DNA from: Notolepis coatsorum
Lineage: Eukaryota > Chordata > Actinopteri > Aulopiformes > Paralepididae
Length of the DNA: 64,000 nucleotides
Assembly (NCBI GenBank): GCA_963971535.1
Contig: OZ020589.1
Span: 48,084,636-48,148,635 of the forward strand
Direction of reading: 5' to 3'
The notes below the pieces were generated by a model. That model worked only from the letters and a program-made list of their open reading frames with translations, did no database searches and was not told the origin of the DNA. Position 1 is the first letter of the stretch. The number at the start of each line of letters is the position of its first letter. Below, piece by piece: positions 1 to 10,475 of the stretch. A program made the translations under genes and the position numbers.

Positions 1-26
1 AAGGAGGCGCGGAGGTAGGACTCAGT

Positions 27-816
27 AAACAAGGCTGGCTATGGCTAATTAGCTTGCACGGCGCTATTTTACAGTTTACCTGCCGAGTTGGTGTGTGTTT
101 TGAATTCTGAGGGCAACTGTTATAGTAGTGTGGGGTATATGGTGGACGTCGTTGCAATGAATTGGGCGGAACAGAGTATTTTAGGGTAATTTTTTAGTAC
201 ATTGTCATGAAATACTCCGCTCGGAAACGAGGCTGGCTATGGCTAATTAGCTTGCACGGCGCTATTTCACAGGTTACCTGCCGAGTTGGTGTGTGTTTTG
301 AATTCTGAGGGTAACTGTTATAGTAGTGTGGGGTATACGGTGGACGTCGTTGCAATGAATTGGGCGGAACAGAGTATTTTAGGGAAATTTTTTAGTACAT
401 TGTCATGAAATACTCCGCTCGGAAACGAGGCTGGCTATGGCTAATTAGCTTGCACGGCGCTATTTCACAGGTTACCTGCCGAGTTGGTGTGTGTTTTGAA
501 TTCTGAGGGTAACTGTTATAGTAGTGTGGGGTATACGGTGGACGTCGTTGCAATGAATTGGGCGGAACAGAGTATTTTAGGGTCATTTTTTAGTACATTG
601 TCATGAAATACTCCGCTCGGAAACGAGGCTGGCTATGGCTAATTAGCTTGCACGGCGCTATTTCACAGGTTACCTGCCGAGTTGGTGTGTGTTTTGAATT
701 CTGAGGGTAACGGTTATAGTAGTGTGGGGTATACGGTGGACGTCGTTGCAATGAATTGGGCGGAACAGAGTATTTTAGGGTCATTTTTTAGTACATTGTC
801 ATGAAATACTCCGCTT
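27..816. repeat. 198-bp satellite, four tandem copies
   Basis: A 198-bp unit repeats about four times. The anchor GGCTGGCTATGGCTAATTAG starts at 33, 231, 429 and 627, exactly 198 bp apart. Copies 2-4 differ by only a few substitutions and copy 1 by slightly more. The array stops abruptly after the last ATGAAATACTCCGCT near 815. Open frames of about 64 codons inside units are by-products of the repeat, not genes. Confidence 0.95.
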
Positions 817-944
817 GCTTTGGCTAACTGCTAACGTGCGCGGACTGATGACGACATCAACTCGACTCTCGAGACATTCACAGCAGCAAAACAAGTCAGC
901 CCGCGTATCGGCGCCGGGCATAATAAGTTAATTAAACTTGACAG

Positions 945-1032
945 ACATTATATCGACGATAATTATCGATATCGAGTTATATGAAAATAATTTTATCGCG
1001 ATAACGTTTTTGGTCATATCGCCCAGCCCTAC
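945..1032. mobile_element. hAT-type MITE end
   Basis: AT-rich sequence with runs of TATCGA/ATCGAT ends in CATATCGCCCAGCCCTAC. Read on the minus strand this is GTAGGGCTGGGCGATATG, a terminus very common on fish hAT MITEs. The other end and a target duplication were not found; the piece abuts the Tx1 LINE at about 1035. Confidence 0.5.
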
Positions 1033-1034
1033 CC

Positions 1035-4000
1035 ACCGCCAAACAGTACTCTTTCTTATCACCAGTTCATTATACATATTCTCGAATTGATTATTTGTTT
1101 ATCGACAACACATTTCTATCTCAAGTGCGTTCCTGCTCTTACGATAGCATTGTTATTTCAGACCATGCAGCAATAGTCTTAGAGCTAGCCTTCCCGGACA
1201 AATGTCCATCATTCAGGCCGTGGAGACTAAATCCACTATTGCTATCTGAGGACTCATTCTCGTTGTTCCTGTCCACTAAGATCAAATTTTTTATTGAGGT
1301 AAATTCTACCCCTGGCATGTCTATGTCCATCATTTGGGAAGCTCTTAATCTTAAAGCTTTTCTCCGTGGAGAAATTATTTCTAACTGTGCTCGACGTAAT
1401 AAACTGCGCAACAGCAGACGCTCTGAACTTTCAGACCAAATTCTTAAATTGGATCATTCATATTCAGTCTCTCCGACACCCTCACTTTATAATGAAAGAG
1501 TGACTTTACAGACAGAATTGCTGGCACTACTGCTAAAACACTGCACCGCTCAGAACTTGATCACGCAAATTAACTCTGCCACTGGAGAGATCTATACGGA
1601 CCCATTGGAAATAAAGGGTCAATTCAAAACATTTTATTCTTCACTATATACCTCTGATTCCCCTAAAGACCCCTCTCTCATGAATAGTTTTTTTCGCAGA
1701 TTTGGATATACCAGTCATAGACAATGATTCAATGATGCTTTTGGAAGAGCATTAGCACTGATGAAATTCAACAGGCTTTAACTATGATGTAGAGTGGGAA
1801 AAGCCCAGGCGGGTTCCCCGTGGAATTATTAAAAAAATATTCCACCCAGTTATGTCCCATTATGGCTTCAATGTTTGAGGAATCATTTCAATCCCGCTCG
1901 CTCCCTCCGACTCTCTACCAAGCCTCAATATCCCTGCTCTTAAAAAAAGATAAGGATCCAAAAGACTGTGGCTCATATCGTCCTATTTCTCTCCTCAACA
2001 ATGAAGCAAAGATCTTGGCAAAGGTACTCGCTCGACGACTGGAATCTGTTATACCAAGTATTATCCATCCAGATCAGTCTGGTTTTGTGAAGGATATAAT
2101 GGCTTTTTTCAACCTGCGGCGCCTTATGAATATAATTTACTCCCCCACCGAGTCTCCCGATGCAGAGGTCGTTGTTGCGCTAGACGCAGAGAAGGCCTTT
2201 GACCGGGTTGAATGGGACTACTTATTCTATACTTTGCAGAAATTCGGTTTTGGCGAGAAATTTGTGCCCTGGGTCAAACTTTTATACTCCTCTCCAGTGG
2301 CATCAGTTCGAACAAATGATGTGACTTCGGAATATTTCCCCATCGCGGTACAAGACAGGGTTGCCCTCTCTCTCCGCTACTATTTGCGTTAGCGATCGAG
2401 CCACTAGCTATTACCTTTCACATGGGCATCCAAGGCATCATTAGAGATGGACAGGAACAAAGAATCTCGCTATATGCGGACGATGTCCTGCTGTATATCG
2501 CGGATCCAGTGGCCACACTTCCACGTGTCCTTCACATACTACACGAGTTTGGTGTCTTTTCTGGTTATAAATAAAATTTAAACAAGAGTGAACTTTTCCC
2601 CATAAACTCTTTAGCTAGAAATCTCCCCCCCCCCTCTATGTTCCCCTTCAAGCTTTCCCCAAGCTGCTTCCGTTACGTTGGCATAATGATAACACATACA
2701 CATTCTAATCTCATAGCGTCCAACTTCACCCCTCTACTGGAGCGCACTAAGCAGGATTTTATCAGATAGTCGTCACTTCCTTTATCACTTGTTGGCAGAG
2801 TGAATACTGTGAAAATGAACACATTACCGAAATTTCTGTATTTATTTCAAAATATTCCAACCTTCATTCCAAAGTAATTTTTCAAAGCCCTCGACAGGGC
2901 AATATCAGATTTTATCTGGAATAAACGCCCAGTCTGAATAAATAAAATGGCCCTCCAGAAGCCTAAATCGCAGGGAGGCTTTGCACTACCCAATTTCTTG
3001 GCCTACTATTTGGCTGCAAATATTCACAGCATTCTCTATTGGAGTCATTCCCATTACGGACTCTGTCAGTGGGTGCCGGCATGGGTGGACATGGAAAGGG
3101 CATCTTGTTCTAGAACATCTTTGCAATCCTTAGTTTGCTCTTCGCTCCCAGTCACAACCGCCCAGTACACCAACAACCTCTTAGTACAACACTCCCTCCG
3201 GATCTGGTCCCAGTTCAGAAAACACTTTGGTCTCCATGCCATCTCACCATCGTCACCTGTCCACAAAAACGTCCTTTTCCCTCCCTCTATGGTGGATGAA
3301 GCCTTCAGCAACTGGTTTAAGAATGGCATTCTGAGCATTTATGATTTGTACCAAGACAGTTCATTTATGTCTTTCACACAATTGCGCCTAAAATTTTACT
3401 TACCAAAAAATATTTTTTTCAGATATCTACAGATACGTGATTTTGTTAAGAACAAATTTGCTCAGTTCCCCCATATACCTCCAAAAACTGTGATCGACCG
3501 CATCTTGGAGGTGAAGGTTGCAATCAAAGGCTCAATATCTAAACTATATAACATCATATCCCTATCCCTACCCTCCTCAGTATTGGCTATAAGACAAAAC
3601 TGGGAGTCCGATCTAAATCATCAATTTACAGACAAAGAATGGGAAAATGCTCTTGCCCGAATACACTCTTCTTCAATATGTGCCCGCCATTCACTGATAC
3701 AGTTCAAGCTCCTCCACCGTCTACAGCAGGGGTGGGCAATTATTTTTCCCGGGGGGCCGAATGAGCAACTGAAAATATGTTGGGGGGCCGGGCCAAAATT
3801 CCAAACTCAATTATGCATAATATACATTTTATTTCTATATAAAAAGCAGTAAATGGCATTGTTTTGACCCCTGGTAAGAGTGTATGTTATTATTTGGCAA
3901 TTAAAAGGTAAGGTTAGCTTTCAAAAATATAATTTATTCAAATAGAATTTATTTCCAAAATGATAAACAAAATGTGAAACATTAATAACAAAGGGCATTT

Positions 4001-5215
4001 TGAGTTTCATATACTATTGAAACAAGGATTTTCTTAGCTTTCTAAAGACATCACATCATCTTATAGCAAAAATAAACAAAACAAGTCACTAAACTGTGTA
4101 AAGAAAAGTGTCCCAGTTTTGTAGCCTTTTTGACTTTACATGCCTATATTAAACATTTAATGTTTTCAGAACTGTGCAAAAAAAAGAAAAAAAAATATCA
4201 AGTGTCCCATTTCACTTGTTATATTTCCACATTTTAGTGTTCTTCAGTTCGGCCACATATGTAGGTGGATCCAAAGAGAACCAACATCTTCTGAGCATGT
4301 CTCCTAAGCGTATATTGTGCGTGTGAACGTTGACATGAAAAAAAAAGTAAATTTTTTTTTTTTTTATTATCATGTAATCTTTCGCGGGCCGGTCAGAATC
4401 ATCCCGCGGGCCGTATCCGGCCCGCGGGCCGTACTATGCCCAGGTCTGGTCTACAGTATATTGGTCAAAGACTAGACTTGCGAAGATAAACCCTGGCATG
4501 GATTCCACATGCGACCGGTGCCACCAAGCCCCTGGCTCACTTATTCATATGTTTTGGCATTGTCCAGCACTGGCCCCTTTCTGGACTTCCATTTTTAAAT
4601 CTTATTCAGACATATTTTTTATGAGTGTTGACCCATGCCCTCTTATTGCATTATTTGGTCTGACACCGGAGAACGCTGCAATATCTATTGGGCAATCCAA
4701 TGCCATGGCCTTTGCCTCACTCATTGCCAGACGCCTCATCCTATTCAACTGGAAGGCAGCCACTCCCCCTTCACACTTACTGGATGAGGGATGTTATGTC
4801 TCTTATACATATAGAGAAAATCAGATTTACAACACAAGGCCACACAGATACCTTCCACAAAACATGGCAGCCCTTCCTATCTCATTTCAAAACCCATATG
4901 ACTCCTTCCAAACTTGGGACCCCATGACCCCCCTCCTTCCCCCATCTACCTTCCTGACACTGCTAGCCCACGTATGGCTGGGGAGATGGCATTGTGGTGG
5001 TCTGCTAAGGGTGTTAAATTTACTTTCCATTTTATTTGTTTTACCATCTGGAAATTACGCTACTAAAATGGAGAGTATTACTTACATTATATATTATTAT
5101 TACTGTCTTTCCTATTTATATTTTTTCTTAAAATTTTACCTCATTTCTTTTTGCGTAGCTTTGTCTGTCACATCTGTATTTATGTTTAATTATTTAAATG
5201 TTCTTTTATTTTGAT
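1035..5215 (+). pseudogene. Broken ORF2 (endonuclease / reverse transcriptase) of Tx1 copy 1
   Basis: Once an L1-type replication protein, acting by target-primed reverse transcription. Visible blocks in order: the end of the apurinic-like endonuclease (YTYSRIDYLFID, then VISDHAA) at about 1060-1170; RT palm with DCGSYRPISLL near 1965, ALDAEKAFDRVEWDYL near 2180 and the catalytic LYADDVLLY near 2470; the post-RT region at 2947-3727; and the terminal cysteine/histidine motif CDRCHQAPGSLIHMFWHCP at about 4508-4565. Several frameshifts and stops lie between blocks, for example near 1725, 2391 and 2572. The hAT insertion splits the C-terminal region. It cannot make a full protein. Confidence 0.88.
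3727..4448. mobile_element. Non-autonomous hAT transposon with 8-bp TSD
   Basis: A 722-bp element starting CAGGGGTGGGCAA and ending so that its reverse complement starts CAGACCTGGGCAT. It is flanked by a perfect 8-bp target duplication GTCTACAG at 3719-3726 and 4449-4456. The ends are GC-rich (GGGGGGCCG, CCGCGGGCC) and the middle is AT-rich, with no open frame. It landed in the C-terminal coding region of Tx1 copy 1 and is therefore younger than that copy. Confidence 0.95.
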
Positions 5216-5386
5216 TTTTTATTTTACATGTATGTTTGTCGTCGCCCTCACTGGATGTATTGGGATGGGGTGGGATTAGGGGATAGGAATGGGGAAGGAA
5301 ATGGAAGTTGTATAATTTGGATAACTGAAATGTATAAATCTGTACAAATTCTTCCAATAAAAAAAGATAAACCTAAATTGAATGAT

Positions 5387-6353
5387 GTGTACATATATAA
5401 GCCGCACTGGACTATAAGCTGCAGGTGTTTTAATGTTTAATTACCATAATGTAAGGGTTCGTGCACAGAGGGGATTGTCGGGAAAGAGATGGCTGTTTGA
5501 GGAAGCTCCCATTTATAAAATTTTTTGTTTAAACAGTAACGGTAGCTAGGTACTAACGATAGCTACTTAGGCAACACTAGGTAGCTACTAACGTTAGCTC
5601 ACGGAACGATAGCTACTTAGCCAACACTAGGTAGCTACTAACGTTAGCTCACGGAATGATAGAGCCAACACTAGGTAGCTACTAACGTTAGCTCACGGAA
5701 CGATAGAGCCAACACTAGGTAGCTACTAACGTTAGCTCACGGAACGATAGAGCCAACACTAGGTAGCTACTAACGTTAGCTCACGGAACGATAGAGGAAC
5801 GATAGAGCCAACACTAGGTAGCTACTAACGTTAGCTCACGGAACGATAGAGCCAACACTAGGTAGCTACTAACGTTAGCTCATGGAACGATAGAGCCAAC
5901 ACTAGGTAGCTACTAACGTTAGCTCACGGAACGATAGAGCCAACACTAGGTAGCTACTAACGTTAGCTCACGGAACGATAGCTACTTAGCCAACACTAGC
6001 CAACTACTGCGAAATCGAATGCCAAACTGATGATATCAGACGTTGATATCAGGAGCTATCAGTAGCTAGCCAGCTAGATAACATTAGACAATGCCTCATG
6101 TATTAAACTAAAGTGAATAGTCGACTGGGTCATTTTGTTTAATGCTTCAGTTATGTTGAAAGAGGAGCTGCTCATGCACTCGACTGTGAGGGGGAGGAGG
6201 AGGGCTTGACTGTGAGGGGGAGGAGGAGGGGCAAGGCGTGCACTGCTGCAGCAGATTTACGAGTCTGATCTGACAGTCACAGAGCTGAGGGAGCGAGCCC
6301 AGTTAGTCGAAAAATGGGGGAAAAAGCTGCGGCTTATAGTCCGAAAAGTACGT
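5387..6353. mobile_element. MITE-like element with inverted ends
   Basis: The left end contains TATATAAGCCGCACTGGAC followed by TATAAGCTGCAG. The right end contains GCTGCGGCTTATAGTCC followed by GAAAAGTACG. These are inverted relatives sharing GGACTATAAGC. The interior holds a 44-bp minisatellite and G/A-rich sequence and no coding capacity. Exact boundaries and target duplication could not be set, so the element call is tentative. Confidence 0.5.
5541..5998. repeat. 44-bp minisatellite
   Basis: About ten copies of a 44-bp unit built around GGTAGCTACTAACGTTAGCT and GGAACGATAGAGCCAACACT. Unit starts at 5653, 5697 and 5741 confirm the 44-bp spacing. Flanking copies have variant lengths where GATAGCTACTTAGCC replaces GATAGAGCC. 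Sits inside the MITE-like element. Confidence 0.9.
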
Positions 6354-6589
6354 TATTTATTTTTTATTAAAGTGTAGTGCTGGAAGATTGAATTTGTGCA
6401 TGTCATATTTGTGCCTCCTCGTCATCTTGCCCCCTCTGAGGACCACAATGGAAATAAAACATAAGGTTTTATTGTGTATCAATCCTCGATGGTTTTTTAA
6501 TTATATGTGATGGCTGTACATTTTGTGTACCAGTTGTGACAAGCCTGGTGGGGTTCAGACTCGCCACGGTTCCAAAACAAACAAATTAA
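6354..6589. other. Unassigned stretch
   Basis: AT-rich sequence between the MITE-like element and the first SINE. No open frame, RNA gene or recognisable repeat was seen. Confidence 0.5.
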
Positions 6590-7054
6590 GGCGGTCAGGT
6601 GGCGTAGCGGAGATTGTGCTCGTCACCAATGCAAGAGGCTGCGGTCTTGACTCCCGGAGAGTCAGCATTGCCTTGGCTCGGGCTGATCGCTATACTAACT
6701 CGTTTGGCTGAGTTGGGGGGAGGGGAGCCGTGGGTGGGTCCTGGGCGTTGTGGACAGCGACCCCTACAGTTCGGTCGGGGCGCCTGCTCAGCAAGGGTAG
6801 GATCTGGAGAGAGGTAGTGCGACCTTCCACACGTTACACTCTCCCGGTGAGAATCTGCGCGGCCAGGCTGGCTGCACATGCGTCGGAGGAAAGCATGTGA
6901 CAGTCTCCGGCCTCTCGGACCAACAGTAGGGGAAAGTGCGCAACAACCAGGAAGGGGGTTGGGAATTGGCATAACGACTAACAGTGGGATGGGAGAAAAA
7001 ATCGGAAAAAGGAGGGGGAAAAAAGATAATCAAAAAAAAATTAATTAAAAAATT
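6590..7054 (+). mobile_element. tRNA-derived SINE, subfamily B
   Basis: Starts GGCGGTCAGGTGGCGTAGCG with an A-box-like TGGCGTAGCGG. It carries the body landmark GTTGTGGACAGCGACCCCTA and ends in GATGGGAGAAAA followed by an A-rich tail. Length about 465 bp. It belongs to a family with eight members in this window that fall into two head types, A and B. No open reading frame is meant to be expressed. Confidence 0.88.
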
Positions 7055-7412
7055 TAATTGTCCACACAAGTGCAATATCAATCAATAAGAGTATTTATTG
7101 AATAAGGGCAGAATTCAGTTCGATAGGCAAAGAGAATGGTCGTAATACAGTCCGATGGTCAAAAACACAAAACAGGCTCTCGTACACAAAAAGGGATTGT
7201 TCAATACTCAGGGTAGTCGTCTGGTCCAGGGTCAGTACACAAGGGGGTTTCTCAGCCAGTCTAGGATCCAGTACACAATGAACACCTTCTCGCCTTCACC
7301 TCTCCTCTCACTTAGGGCTGTCGCGGTATGACATTTTCTCACGCGGTTGTGTGTGTGGCTAATCACCGCGGGATGCAGTGGTACCGCACTTCTATTAAAA
7401 AGAAAAACAAGT
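7055..7412. other. Unassigned stretch with a possible hAT terminus
   Basis: No coding signal. TAGGGCTGTCGCGGTATGAC at about 7313-7332 resembles the terminus of a fish hAT MITE, but no partner end or target duplication was identified. Confidence 0.35.
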
Positions 7413-7413
7413 T

Positions 7414-7893
7414 AGGGCGACTAGGTGGTGTAGTGGGCAAGGCACTCGCCACCAGTGTGGAGACGCTAGGATTCGCGTGTTCGAATCCAGCTCTCCACAT
7501 TGTTTTCAGTTTAGCTGGTCGTCCGCAGTAATACACATTGGCCGTATTACGGGGAGGGAAACTGAAGGGTGGGGATCGGGCGTTGTGAACAAGCGACTCC
7601 TACAAGTCGGTTGGTGCGCCTGCGCAGTAGAATCAGGAAGTGTCTGGGGCAGCGTGAGCCTCCCACGCGTTACTCCTCGACACTGAGAGATTGAGCTGCG
7701 CAGGTGAAAAGATGCGACTGCTGTTACCTCAAGTACCGGAGGGGACTTGTGCTATGTATGACTTAGTCCACATTTCAGCCGGCTTGTGGGAGGCAAGAAA
7801 TAGCGTTTGTGACAGGGGAGGGTCGAATTGGATGATACGAAATTGGGATGGGAGAAAAATATAGAAAAAGTGGGAGAAAAAGTGGATAAAAAA
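7414..7893 (+). mobile_element. tRNA-derived SINE, subfamily A
   Basis: Head AGGGCGACTAGGTGGTGTAG with a B-box-like GTTCGAATCC near 7480. Shares the body GATCGGGCGTTGTGAACA and the tail GGATGGGAGAAAAATATAG with the other members. Flanked by an A-rich duplication AAAGAAAAACAAGTT (about 7398-7413 and 7894-7909), consistent with LINE-mediated insertion. Confidence 0.9.
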
Positions 7894-8311
7894 AAAAGAA
7901 AAACAAGTTTTCATTTTCATTTTTTATTTTTTATATACCTGTATATATATTTTTTATTATTAAGACATGCGAGTTTACCCGCGCTCATGATTAGACAAAA
8001 ATTCTAAGGTCGTAGGAGCCCCGAAACTATTTTAAACATGTTTGATAATCTATCCATTTGTCCCTCAACGCTCTGAAATGTGATAAAAGTAGTAGGGTGT
8101 TGCCTGCTCCTTTAAGAGTGATGCGTTGTGGGATATATACTGTAGGTCTACGCAAGCAGCAAGCAGTCACACATCCCTTCTCCAACTTAAAACTAACGTT
8201 ATTTGAGCTAACATTTAACGTTATGATAACACTATTTTAACGTTAGTGAATTTGAATGCACATACATAGCTAGTTAAATATCACAACTTGTGTCATCAAT
8301 CATTGAGGGAA

Positions 8312-8398
8312 ACTAGCCAATAGCTAACGTTATAGATAGCTAGCCTAATAGCTAACGTTATAGATAGCTAGCCTAATAGCTAACGTTATAGATAGCGA
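8312..8398. repeat. 28-bp tandem repeat, three copies
   Basis: TAGCTAACGTTATAGATAGC recurs at 8321, 8349 and 8377, a 28-bp period. The surrounding 7910-8480 is AT-rich with further AACGTTA motifs and no gene. Confidence 0.85.
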
Positions 8399-8484
8399 AC
8401 ACTAACGTTTGCAAACAAAGCTAACGTTATCCAGTTGACATTACAGATCATAATATAGCTATGATAAAGTTAACATTATTTCAT

Positions 8485-9330
8485 TATTTCATTTATACGC
8501 CGATGATACAGTTGTTTACACAGTGGCTTCCTCTTTAACTCAGGCCATAGAGCTTCTACAGGATGCTTTTAATACACTGCAACACTCCTTGCTAAGGCTA
8601 AGACTGGTCCTTAATGCAAAAAAGACCAAGGACATGACCTTCTCTCGCTCTCGAGCTAATACAGCTGTCCCCCCGATTCTGACACTGGAAGGGACATGCC
8701 TTGAAAGTAGCATCCTATAAATATCTGGGCATATGGATTGATGAAAAGATGGCCTTTGATGTTCATATTAGAAACCTACTGAGAAAACTACCCAATAATT
8801 ACCACAATACTATAGACAGGGGTGAGGGAAAGAGCGAAATAATCTCATTGATGACTTTCTTCCACAGCCACAGCCGTGCTGGAGAGTTTTCTTTCTGTGT
8901 TTTTAGTTCCTTCTTTACTTCTTTTTATCTAAATGTTTGTGCATAATACAGATGGGTCTGATTGATATTACTATTGTTTTTTTTTTTTTTTTTCAATAGC
9001 ATCTATGCTGTATGTTTGGATGTTTTGCAGATGTGTTTTCAACAACTCCGGTGTGGGGGGGATGGGGTGGGTATGAGGGAGGGGAAGGGGAAATGAAAGG
9101 GGAAGAAAAGAGAAAAAGATGGAAAATGAATGATGTTTTTGCCAATTGTAAATGTACAACTTACTTTTCCTGTAATAAAGAAATGTATAAAAAAAAAAAG
9201 AAACCTACTGAGAAAACTTAGACCTAAACTGGGCTTTTTCTTCCGGTTAAAGAAATACTTCCTGAAGCCAGGAAGAGAATTGTGCAGAGTTCCTTTCTGT
9301 CTGTATTAGACCAGTGGTTCCCAAAGTCAA
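8485..9330 (+). pseudogene. Non-LTR retrotransposon RT fragment, split by a later insertion
   Basis: 8490-8700 reads IYADDTVVYTVASSLTQ, the catalytic YADD box of a reverse transcriptase, and continues to KTKDMTFSRSR. After a frameshift near 8700, ASYKYLGIWIDEKMAFDVHI follows (about 8703-8762). The match resumes at 9219 after the 8790-9198 insertion, as RPKLGFFFRLKKYF. This is the palm/thumb region of a jockey-superfamily-like LINE; the clade is not certain. No functional product is possible. Confidence 0.7.
8790..9198 (+). mobile_element. Severely 5'-truncated LINE 3' end with 20-bp TSD
   Basis: A 409-bp insertion ending in CAAATGTATAAAAAAA-type poly(A), with G/A-rich 3'-UTR sequence (GGGGATGGGGTGGG) like the Tx1 copy at 5.3 kb. 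It is flanked by an identical 20-bp duplication beginning AGAAACCTACTGAG at 8770-8789 and 9199-9218. This is the signature of target-primed reverse transcription with early termination. Confidence 0.85.
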
Positions 9331-9621
9331 AACGGAAATGTACCGTTGTACCGCAAATCGTACATGTTGACTGCAAGCAAGTTATTGATAAGCGACGGGC
9401 ATATTAGACACATAGCCATAATATAGAATATAGAAATAGCTCCGCGAAAATCATGAAATATCGGAAAATCTGTCCAAAAAGGCTGGCATTCAAGCGATAA
9501 ATAGTGCGCCCCCTGCTGGCACTCAATGTGTTAAGAGGCAACAACGGGAAAAGGAAAAAGTGCTGTTTTCAAACCACACTGCAAGGAAAGCACAGGCCCA
9601 ACATTAGACCTCAGTTCATAC
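9219..9621. other. LINE remnant then unassigned sequence
   Basis: The first about 110 bases continue the RT fragment. CAGTGGTTCCCAAAGTCAAA at about 9333 looks like the end of a DNA-transposon family, but no partner end was found. Nothing else recognised. Confidence 0.35.
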
Positions 9622-9852
9622 TAGGCCTGTCCCCGGCTAAGGATTTGTATAGTCAACTTTGATTGGTGAAAATGTGCCGATAGTCGACTGGTAGTCGACT
9701 ACACCCCTGAATGCAAAAATAATTAAAATATGTATATATATATATATATATTTTTTTTTTTTATCATTCCCTTTGGGCTTAATGTCTGAAGGAGTCGACT
9801 GAAGGCTTCTTGTCCTCTGTGAAAACATGCAATTGGTCCACTGATGGATACA

Positions 9853-10268
9853 TATTTATTTTGTATCCACTTTTTCTCCCCATTTTCAATTTTTTCTCCC
9901 ATCCCAATTTCGTATTTCCAATTCTTCCCTCCCCTGTCTTGAACGTTGCTAGACTATGCCTCCCACTGGTCGGCTGTAGTGAGGATAGAAGCCTTGCATC
10001 ACGTGTCCCCTCCGGTACACGAGGAGGCAGCCTGTCGCATCTTTTCACCGCAGCAGCTCGAACTCTGTGGCGAGGAGTAACGCATGGGAGGCTCACGCTG
10101 CCTCCGATACTTCCTGTTTCCGCCGCACCGGCGTCACCCAACCGACCTGTAGGAGTCGCTGTCCACAACCTCCAATCCCCACCCACAGGCTTTCCCACCC
10201 TCTAACACTGCCAATTGTGTTAGTATGACGGCCGGCCAAACCGGTAGCAACGCAGAGAGCTGGGCTCT
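9853..10268 (-). mobile_element. SINE, subfamily B, head-truncated
   Basis: On the minus strand it ends in GGGGAGAAAAAGTGGATACA. The body contains GTTGTGGACAGCGACTCCTA, and reading stops inside the head near 10268, where the L2 3' end begins. About 70 bases of the tRNA-like head are missing. Confidence 0.85.
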
Positions 10269-10475
10269 ATACCATTTACATTACATTTAGTCATTTAGCT
10301 GACGCTTTTATCCAAAGCGACTTACAAGTTCTGTACGACAAGACAGCAAGAAGGGTACAACTCTATCAGCTGAGTAACAATGTTCATCAAAGTGTTGCGT
10401 GTTACAGTGTAGGTTAGTTTATTAGGACAAGTGTATGACAGTAAGGTTAGTCAGGTTTTTTTTTTTTTTTTTTAC

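Larger units (their letters stand above)
1035..5385 (+). mobile_element. 5'-truncated, decayed L1-Tx1 LINE (copy 1)
   Basis: A LINE copy that begins inside the endonuclease domain of ORF2, as 5'-truncated retrotransposons do, and ends with a short A-rich tail (AATAAAAAAAG) near 5360-5370. It contains endonuclease, reverse transcriptase and C-terminal pieces in order on the plus strand, broken by frameshifts and stops. A hAT element at 3727-4448 interrupts it. The protein is clearly diverged from the two other long Tx1 copies in the window, so it is a different and older family. Confidence 0.9.

Noticed and set aside
392-784. Repeated 64-codon open frames on the minus strand
   Set aside because: They lie inside the 198-bp satellite units and simply repeat with them; no codon bias or start context supports a gene.
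5541-5998. CRISPR-like regular array
   Set aside because: Units are contiguous without unique spacers and the context is a fish genome; it is a minisatellite.
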